A DNA stretch of 5,172 bases from RGIG5299 sp045542315 (lineage in GTDB: Bacteria > Bacillota > Clostridia > Oscillospirales > RGIG5299): NCBI GenBank assembly GCA_045542315.1, contig JAZQKU010000037.1, positions 1 to 5,172 on the forward strand, given 5' to 3'. A program made the translations under genes and the position numbers. Under the pieces are notes generated by a model, which worked only from the letters and a program-made list of their open reading frames with translations, did not search any database and was not told the origin of the DNA. This document shows, one piece after another, positions 1-4,244 of the stretch (its first letter is position 1; the number at the start of each line of letters is the position of its first letter).

Positions 1-1082
1 AGCTTCTTGGTGATAAGATAGTCTCCGAGGTTTGCTTTTCCAAGGAGATCGTTATACCCGATGAGGAAGCAATTTCAAGGGTAGAAGCGGCGTTTACCGA
101 TAAAACCGATTTTATTATGGGTATCGGATCGGGTGTTATAAACGATATTTGCAAGCACCTTTCCTTCGTGCACGGTCTTCGCTATGCAATTATTGCAACC
201 GCTCCCTCGATGGACGGATATGCATCGGTTGGCGCGGCGCTTATATTAAACGGTATGAAGGTCACCTTAAATGCCCGCGTGCCTTATGCGATAATTGCCG
301 ACAGCAATATAATCTCTACCGCCCCGATCGACATGATCCGCTCCGGCTACGGAGATATTATAGGTAAATATTCCTGCTTGAACGACTGGCGTCTTGCAGC
401 CCTTCTTCGCGGTGAATATTTCTGCGATTACGTTTATAACACCGTGCTTGAAACGGTAAAAAGGGTGGAATGCACAGCAAAAAAGCTTCTTGAAAGAGAT
501 AAAGAGGCGATAAATACCCTCACGGAAGCGCTTATTACCGTTGGAATAATGATGAGCTACGTTGGGAATTCCAGACCTGCATCGGGAAGCGAGCATCACC
601 TTTCCCATTTCTTTGAAATTACGGGTCTTTTGAATAAAAGAGATTATTTTCTTCACGGTATAGACGTTCTTTATTCCTCTGCCGTTACGGCAAAGCTTCG
701 CGAAAGGCTTGTCCGCCTTTCACCCCCGTTTCACGGATTTTACTATAACGAAAATGAACGAAACGCCGATCTGAAGCGCATCTATACCTCTGCCGCAGAG
801 GGCGTTATAAAGCTTCAGGACGAGGTCGGGCTTTACACCGAGGCTGATACGGACCTTCTCTCCGAAAAATGGGAGGAAACGGTTTCGGTATTAAAGGAGG
901 CACCCTCTTATGAAAAAATGCTTTCCTTCATTTCGGAGATAGGCTGCGATATCGATGAGTTTTACCGCTTTTACGGTGAAGAAACGTTAAACGACGCGAT
1001 AAAATACGCAAAGGACCTTAAGGACCGTTATACCGTGCTTTGGATAGCATACGCCCTCGAAAAGGATCTAAAGGAGCAGTAA
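1..1082 (+). CDS. araM: sn-glycerol-1-phosphate dehydrogenase, AraM/EgsA family (5' end outside window)
   Basis: The frame is open from the first complete codon at base 3, so the ATG at 117 is internal; 359 residues are visible. From memory, family members are about 390 residues, so a few tens of N-terminal residues are missing. The family reduces dihydroxyacetone phosphate to sn-glycerol-1-phosphate with NAD(P)H, using a metal ion (Ni or Zn) in the cytoplasm. Seen in the sequence (numbering from base 3): the nucleotide-loop motif GSGVIND (residues 42-48), the highly diagnostic TAPSMDGYAS (66-75) with the presumed metal-ligand Asp, GDIIGKYSCLNDWRL (117-131), the His-rich SEHHLSH (196-202) and LHG (217-219), which should carry the metal-binding histidines. 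These motifs separate it from glycerol dehydrogenases and other iron-type alcohol dehydrogenases. The gene ends in TAA one base before the next start, so the two are cotranscribed. The enzyme family is clear; the physiological pathway is inferred. Confidence 0.93.
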   Translation, partial: LLGDKIVSEVCFSKEIVIPDEEAISRVEAAFTDKTDFIMGIGSGVINDICKHLSFVHGLRYAIIATAPSMDGYASVGAALILNGMKVTLNARVPYAIIADSNIISTAPIDMIRSGYGDIIGKYSCLNDWRLAALLRGEYFCDYVYNTVLETVKRVECTAKKLLERDKEAINTLTEALITVGIMMSYVGNSRPASGSEHHLSHFFEITGLLNKRDYFLHGIDVLYSSAVTAKLRERLVRLSPPFHGFYYNENERNADLKRIYTSAAEGVIKLQDEVGLYTEADTDLLSEKWEETVSVLKEAPSYEKMLSFISEIGCDIDEFYRFYGEETLNDAIKYAKDLKDRYTVLWIAYALEKDLKEQ

Positions 1083-1083
1083 A
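1071..1083 (+). promoter_or_regulatory. Ribosome binding site for the HAD phosphatase gene, inside the araM 3' end
   Basis: AAGGAG lies in the last sense codons of the dehydrogenase gene (AGGAG at 1072-1076), seven bases before the ATG at 1084. It fixes the start of the downstream gene and points to coupled translation of the two-gene operon. Confidence 0.8.
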
Positions 1084-1902
1084 ATGAATTTTACAAATCC
1101 CGATATTTCAATTCTCAAAAATAAAGAGCTTTTCATTTTCGATATGGACGGCACAATATATCTCGGTTCTTTAGTCTTTGAGTTCGCGGTGGATTTTATA
1201 AAAAAGCTCCGCAAAAACGGAAAAAGAGTGCTGTTTTTTACGAATAATGCGAGCAGGTCGGCTAAGACCTATCTTGAAAGACTCGAAAAAATGGGCTTTG
1301 AGCCCTCGGAAAGCGAGATAATGACCTCGGGTGACGTAACCGCAGAGTTTCTGCTCCGTCACAGAAAGGGTAAAAGCGTTTATCTCGTCGGCACGAAGGA
1401 TCTTGAGGAGGATTTCAGGGCAAGAGGAATTTCGCTCCTTTCCGATGATGCGAGTGAAGCCGACATAGTCGTTTCAAGCTTTACCACCGACCTTTGCTAC
1501 CGCCAATTAAACACTGCCTGCAGGCTTCTTAGAGGAGGTGCGGAGTTTTTGGCAACGCACCCCGATTTTAACTGCCCGACGAATAACGGACCGATACCGG
1601 ATAACGGTGCAAACGTTGCGTTTTTCACTGCGGCAACGGGAAAAACTCCCGTCTTTTTCGGGAAACCGCACAGGGAAACCGCAGAAATGATTGCAGAGGT
1701 CACCGGCGTAACGAAGGAAAAATCAGTTATTTTCGGTGACAGATTATATACCGATATCGCATTGGGACGTCTTCACGGCATTACTTCGGTTTTGGTTCTC
1801 ACGGGCGAAACCTCGTTAAACGACGTAGAAAAAGCTCTTGTAAAGGACCGTCCCGATTTTATCTATCCATCACTTCTCGAGCTTTGCAAAGAGATGCTTT
1901 GA
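1084..1902 (+). CDS. HAD-IIA family sugar/glycerol-phosphate phosphatase (NagD/AraL-like)
   Basis: This 272-residue cytoplasmic hydrolase matches the usual NagD-type length. HAD motif I is FDMDGTIYLGS with nucleophile Asp20 and acid/base Asp22. Motif II is FFTNNAS (Thr53-Asn54), motif III the Lys of FFGKPH (Lys194), and motif IV FGDRLYTDIALG (Asp219, Asp224). All catalytic residues are present. The C2 cap between motifs II and III carries ATHPDFNCPTNNGPIPDNGA (157-176), the NagD/AraL substrate-loop signature, with His159 where many relatives have Asn. Members dephosphorylate small phosphates such as sugar phosphates, glycerol phosphate, phosphoglycolate or p-nitrophenyl phosphate; the exact substrate cannot be read here. 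Its start lies one base after the dehydrogenase stop, with a strong Shine-Dalgarno, so the two form an operon. AraL and AraM are neighbours in B. subtilis too, which favours a shared pathway (inference). Confidence 0.93.
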   Translation: MNFTNPDISILKNKELFIFDMDGTIYLGSLVFEFAVDFIKKLRKNGKRVLFFTNNASRSAKTYLERLEKMGFEPSESEIMTSGDVTAEFLLRHRKGKSVYLVGTKDLEEDFRARGISLLSDDASEADIVVSSFTTDLCYRQLNTACRLLRGGAEFLATHPDFNCPTNNGPIPDNGANVAFFTAATGKTPVFFGKPHRETAEMIAEVTGVTKEKSVIFGDRLYTDIALGRLHGITSVLVLTGETSLNDVEKALVKDRPDFIYPSLLELCKEML

Positions 1903-1903
1903 T

Positions 1904-1951
1904 GTAAAAAAAACAGCGTCCCGATAGCGCTTTACTCTAAAGGACAGTTTT
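1904..1951 (+). repeat. Inverted-repeat hairpin element, left copy
   Basis: The element begins two bases after the phosphatase stop codon. It has an A-run, then CAGCGTCCCGATAG (1914-1927), a 10-base variable centre, and TAAAGGACAGTTTT (1938-1951). GTCC (1918-1921) pairs with GGAC (1942-1945), and AAAAC with GTTTT outside it, so it folds as a hairpin. The inner stem TAGCG/CTCTA has one mismatch. An inverted copy lies at 2956-3002. It may act as a weak terminator or 3'-end protector for the araM operon, or simply be a dispersed extragenic palindrome. Confidence 0.75.
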
Positions 1952-1972
1952 ACCTACTGGCAGAAAAAACAG

Positions 1973-2001
1973 AAACCGCAGATTGATTTTCTGCGGTTTT
2001 T
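1973..2001 (+). terminator. Rho-independent terminator of the dehydrogenase-phosphatase operon
   Basis: A perfect 10-bp stem, AAACCGCAGA (1973-1982) against TCTGCGGTTT (1990-1999), has a 7-base loop and ends in a T-run (1997-2001). It lies about 70 bases after the phosphatase stop. The loop also holds the -35-like box of the next promoter. Confidence 0.85.
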
Positions 2002-2025
2002 GTGCTATAATATTTGTGCTATAAT
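1983..2025 (+). promoter_or_regulatory. Tandem extended -10 promoter for the YdcF-family gene
   Basis: TTGATT (1983-1988) stands 17 bases ahead of TATAAT (2006-2011), which is preceded by TG one base upstream, giving an extended -10. A second identical TGCTATAAT has its hexamer at 2020-2025, because TTTGTGCTATAATA is repeated exactly in tandem (1999-2012 and 2013-2026). The second box has no good -35 and would rely on its TG extension. Predicted transcript starts are near 2018 and 2032. This is a prediction from consensus only. Confidence 0.75.
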
Positions 2026-2026
2026 A
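1999..2026 (+). repeat. Perfect 14-bp tandem direct repeat duplicating a -10 region
   Basis: TTTGTGCTATAATA occurs twice with no spacer and no mismatch. Each unit contains a complete extended -10 box, so the duplication doubled the promoter core. Confidence 0.95.
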
Positions 2027-2151
2027 AGAACTATGAACAAACACCTATAAATTTGTTAAGCAAAGTTGAAACTTGCGATAAAGCTGAACAACAAATAAGA
2101 ATTTGTAAATTCCTATCGAATGAAACATGGGTAATTTTGTAGAGGTATAAA
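2027..2151 (+). other. Long AT-rich leader of the YdcF-family gene
   Basis: About 120 bases separate the predicted start sites from the ATG at 2152. The leader holds a five-codon mini-ORF (2033-2050, MNKHL then stop). It also has a 7-bp long-range complementarity between ATTTGTT (2051-2057) and AACAAAT (2090-2096), and a perfect dyad GAATTTGTAAATTC (2099-2112). AGAGG (2141-2145), six bases from the ATG, is the likely ribosome binding site. No known riboswitch was recognised. The dyad could be an operator, but in such AT-rich DNA chance is possible. Confidence 0.45.
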
Positions 2152-2766
2152 ATGAACAAGATTATTTCGGATATTTCTGACTATATTTTTATTTCTGACG
2201 AGCCTGAAAAAGTTGACGCCATCTTTCTGCCCGGCGGCTCACACCCTGAGCAACCTGAATATGCTGCCGAGCTTTATCGCAAGGGATATGCGAAGTGGCT
2301 TATTCCGTCAGGTGGAGTTAGTGTTAAACGGGATAAATGGCCCGGTGTTCGCTCAAAGGCAGATATATACAATGGCGACTATCAATCTGACTGTGAGTTC
2401 TTTACAGATGTATTTGTTAAAAATGGTGTGCCTGCTGATGCAATTATTGGAGAAGATAAGTCAGGTCATACTCGTGACAATGCTTTCCTCTCCCGAAAAG
2501 TCGTTGACGAAAAAGGATTAAAGATAAAGACAGCTTTGATTGTCTGCAAGGCATTTCACGCTCGGCGTTGTCTTATGCTTTATCAAATGGCATTTCCCGA
2601 TGTTCAGATAAAGGTATGCCCTGTTCATTGTTTAGATATAACAAAAGACAATTGGCATATAACTGAACAAGGAATAGACCGTGTTCTTGGCGAACTCGCC
2701 CGATGTGGCAATCAGTTTGTTGACGACGTGAAGTCTTATCTATTATATCTTAAATACAATCAGTAA
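2152..2766 (+). CDS. YdcF/DUF218-family protein
   Basis: This 204-residue protein has the DUF218 (YdcF/SanA/ElyC superfamily) layout. An early strand leads into a Gly-rich turn, VDAIFLPGGSHPEQPEYAAELY (21-42), with the expected Glu and Ala residues on the following helix. A second strand and Gly pair follow, WLIPSGG (49-55), then NGVPADAIIGEDKSGHTRDNA (91-111), and a strand plus basic helix, ALIVCKAFHARRCLMLYQ (128-145). No signal peptide or membrane helix is seen, so unlike SanA or ElyC it should be cytoplasmic. The family fold resembles nucleotide-binding proteins, and E. coli YdcF is reported to bind S-adenosylmethionine. The cellular role is unknown. It is a single-gene unit with its own promoter and terminator, lies between two copies of an inverted element, and has A/T-ending codons more often than its neighbours, which hints at separate acquisition. 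The start is supported by AGAGG at 2141-2145. Confidence 0.85.
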   Translation: MNKIISDISDYIFISDEPEKVDAIFLPGGSHPEQPEYAAELYRKGYAKWLIPSGGVSVKRDKWPGVRSKADIYNGDYQSDCEFFTDVFVKNGVPADAIIGEDKSGHTRDNAFLSRKVVDEKGLKIKTALIVCKAFHARRCLMLYQMAFPDVQIKVCPVHCLDITKDNWHITEQGIDRVLGELARCGNQFVDDVKSYLLYLKYNQ

Positions 2767-2776
2767 GATAAAAGAA

Positions 2777-2800
2777 CTCATCAAATTCTTATTTGTTGAG
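2777..2800 (+). repeat. AT-rich hairpin just after the YdcF-family stop codon
   Basis: CTCATCAAAT (2777-2786) pairs with ATTTGTTGAG (2791-2800) around a TCTT loop, nine of ten positions complementary. No T-run follows, so it is not a terminator by itself. It may protect the mRNA 3' end. Confidence 0.5.
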
Positions 2801-2823
2801 AAACACTAATGCGCTGAGCGACG

Positions 2824-2855
2824 AAAAGCCTCCCTTTACACAAGGGAGCCTTTTT
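2824..2855 (+). terminator. Bidirectional intrinsic terminator between convergent genes
   Basis: A 13-bp stem with one C-C mismatch (2824-2836 against 2842-2854) closes a TACAC loop. Its core is CTCCCTT/AAGGGAG. On the + strand it ends in TTTTT (2851-2855) and would stop YdcF-gene transcripts. On the - strand it ends in TTTT and would stop read-through from the cohesin gene. From memory, the core CTCCCTTTACACAAGGGAG resembles a palindrome repeated many times in gut Clostridia genomes; this needs a search. Confidence 0.8.
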
Positions 2856-2869
2856 ATGTTCACCTATGA

Positions 2870-2890
2870 CTTGTCAATTTTCCTGACAAG
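2870..2890. repeat. Perfect 7-bp hairpin in the intergenic cluster
   Basis: CTTGTCA (2870-2876) pairs perfectly with TGACAAG (2884-2890) around a 7-base loop. No T-run on either side. It belongs to the row of hairpins between the convergent genes. Confidence 0.6.
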
Positions 2891-2894
2891 CACT

Positions 2895-2914
2895 GCATTT
2901 GTGTGCACAAATGC
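2895..2914. repeat. Perfect 9-bp inverted repeat with 2-base centre
   Basis: GCATTTGTG (2895-2903) and CACAAATGC (2906-2914) are exact reverse complements separated by TG. The near-zero spacer suits a double-stranded protein site or the stem of a longer RNA as much as a free hairpin. Confidence 0.65.
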
Positions 2915-2920
2915 AAAATA

Positions 2921-2953
2921 CGGCATACCTCTTTCGAGATATGCCGCATTTTT
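2921..2953 (-). repeat. GNRA-tetraloop hairpin, best formed on the - strand
   Basis: On the - strand CGGCATATCTC and GAGGTATGCCG pair over 11 positions around a GAAA tetraloop closed by C-G, with one U-G wobble. On the + strand that same position is an unpaired C-A. The strand bias suggests selection as RNA in the 3' tail of the cohesin-gene transcript. On the + strand it is followed by a T-run (2949-2954), so it could also help end + strand transcripts. Confidence 0.6.
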
Positions 2954-2955
2954 TG

Positions 2956-3002
2956 AAAACTGTCCTTTAGGGCACACCCCTATCGGGACGCTGTTTTTTT
3001 AC
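2956..3002 (-). repeat. Inverted-repeat hairpin element, right copy (terminator-like)
   Basis: Read on the - strand it has an A-run, CAGCGTCCCGATAG, centre GGGTGTGCCC, then TAAAGGACAGTTTT. Both 14-base arms are identical to those of the copy at 1904-1951. It folds as AAAAC/GTTTT, GTCC/GGAC and TAGGG/CCCTA around a GTGTG loop. On the + strand the hairpin ends in seven Ts (2994-3000), a good terminator for + strand transcripts. Its edge overlaps the cohesin-gene stop codon (TAA at 2999-3001). Confidence 0.8.
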
Positions 3003-4231
3003 GATTTCTTGGTTGTATAGCCTATTATTATGCCAATAATAAATCCTGCGCTGCCGACTGCCAACAGCCACCACCAATCAAATCCGCTACTTATATATTT
3101 TTCATTGCTGTTATCGCTAAAATCGGAGGATTCGGGTTCAACCGAGGACGCTTCCGAGCCTTGGGAGGGTTCTGTGTAAGAGTCTCCGTTTTCCTCCTCG
3201 CCGTGCGCCGCCGCACGTTTTGCAATTACAACGTATTCCTTCTTATCGCCATTTTCGGCGGTGCAGATAACCTTTATAACGTTATCCTTACCCGCAACGA
3301 GATTTTCACCGCCGATAACCGAAACAGAGGCATTTTCGGCGGCAGCAATGCCGTTTACAATTACACTCTCAGTTTCATAAGGAAGCCAGACCAGATATTC
3401 GGTTATATCATTATCGAATGCAGGAGAAAGAAGAAATCCCTCAACCGTAATTCCCGAAAGATTATTGTTTGAGCTTGGAGCATAATTGGGATCTTTTTCT
3501 CTGGTAACCTTTATTGTATATGTCTTTTTTGAACCGTTTTCTGCAGTTACCGTTACCGTGACGTCAGTAGAGCCACCCGGAATGAGCGCAGGACTGTTTA
3601 TCTTTACAGTTGCCTTTTCATCTGCTGCCTTTGCACTTATATTGAGTTTGGGAACGTCATAAGGAACGCTTGCGGTGTAACTCGTGGTATTTGCGGAAAA
3701 CGCGGGAGTGATTGTTGCGTTATTTACCTTCAAGGAACCGAGATTGTTATTATCAGAAAGCGGCGCCGCAACAGTCGCCGAATATGTTATAGTTCCGATA
3801 TTCGCATCGGCATTACCGTCGGAAGCAACAACATTATTATAAAACACTTTTATTGTTTCACCCGTCGCTACTGTGCTTTTTACCTTGAATTTAACTGTAA
3901 ATATCGCCTTTGCGCTTCCCGTTATCGGGTTACTCATATTATTATCGTATGCAACAAAGTTATTTCCATTGAATTCCACCGCCCAGGGTGCTGCAATTTT
4001 TTGTGTTGTGCTTTGGAGCACGAGCTGATTGCCGTCATAGGAGAGGGTACCCGAGGCGCCAAATATACCTATTCCTTTAAGATTAAAGGTTATGGTTATG
4101 GTATCGCCCGCGCGGACAACGTCCGGACCCGTCAAGGTGGCACTTGCGTTTGTTTCAGCTGCCACTGTTATCGGAAGCATCATCGCAACACACAAGGTAA
4201 CTACCGCTAAAATTGAAATTATTTTTTTCAT
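2999..4231 (-). CDS. Membrane-anchored surface protein with cohesin and two cadherin-like domains
   Basis: This 410-residue exported protein has a clear signal peptide: MKKIISILAVVTLCVAMMLP, then ITVAA, with likely cleavage near residue 25. Residues 31-154 look like a cohesin domain, the beta-sandwich that binds dockerins: ATLTGPDVVRAGDTITITFN, a GASGTLSYDGNQLVL strand pair, and AIFTVKFKVKS. Two cadherin-like beta-sandwich modules follow (about 161-244 and 256-338), each beginning NNNL and ending with the TAENG(S/D)KK(T/E)Y signature. A Ser/Glu/Asp-rich stalk (342-384) leads to one C-terminal hydrophobic segment (386-405, starting WWWLL) and a short KKS tail, a membrane anchor rather than an LPXTG sortase signal. 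Its start is fixed by TAAGGAG six bases upstream, which overlaps the stop of the dockerin gene, so both share one mRNA. The cohesin call is by eye and needs a profile search. Confidence 0.82.
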   Translation of the reverse strand: MKKIISILAVVTLCVAMMLPITVAAETNASATLTGPDVVRAGDTITITFNLKGIGIFGASGTLSYDGNQLVLQSTTQKIAAPWAVEFNGNNFVAYDNNMSNPITGSAKAIFTVKFKVKSTVATGETIKVFYNNVVASDGNADANIGTITYSATVAAPLSDNNNLGSLKVNNATITPAFSANTTSYTASVPYDVPKLNISAKAADEKATVKINSPALIPGGSTDVTVTVTAENGSKKTYTIKVTREKDPNYAPSSNNNLSGITVEGFLLSPAFDNDITEYLVWLPYETESVIVNGIAAAENASVSVIGGENLVAGKDNVIKVICTAENGDKKEYVVIAKRAAAHGEEENGDSYTEPSQGSEASSVEPESSDFSDNSNEKYISSGFDWWWLLAVGSAGFIIGIIIGYTTKKS

Positions 4232-4244
4232 CTTTTTCTCCTTA
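4232..4244 (-). promoter_or_regulatory. Ribosome binding site overlapping the dockerin-gene stop codon
   Basis: On the - strand TAAGGAG (4244 to 4238) contains both the TAA stop of the dockerin gene and the Shine-Dalgarno of the cohesin gene, six bases before its ATG at 4231. This arrangement favours translational coupling. Confidence 0.85.

Noticed and set aside
117..119. ATG at 117 as the true start of the dehydrogenase
   Set aside because: The frame continues upstream to base 3 with family-like sequence, and the ATG falls directly before the GSGVIND nucleotide-binding motif, which sits well inside the protein in this family.
267..656. - strand frames opposite the dehydrogenase and phosphatase (267-656, 1171-1362, 1497-1703)
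   Set aside because: The + strand frames carry diagnostic enzyme motifs throughout; the opposite frames are low-complexity shadows without Shine-Dalgarno sites.
2027..2151. Known riboswitch or T-box in the YdcF-gene leader
   Set aside because: I found none of the conserved core motifs (for example T-box TGGNACC) and no terminator between leader and gene.
1904..3002. Island considered as a classical insertion sequence
   Set aside because: The only gene inside is a YdcF/DUF218 protein, not a transposase or recombinase; at most it is a passenger cassette.
2793..3020. 75-residue + strand open frame with a hydrophobic middle
   Set aside because: It runs straight through five of the six hairpins and both terminator T-runs, has no ribosome binding site and matches no family I recognise; it is an accidental frame.
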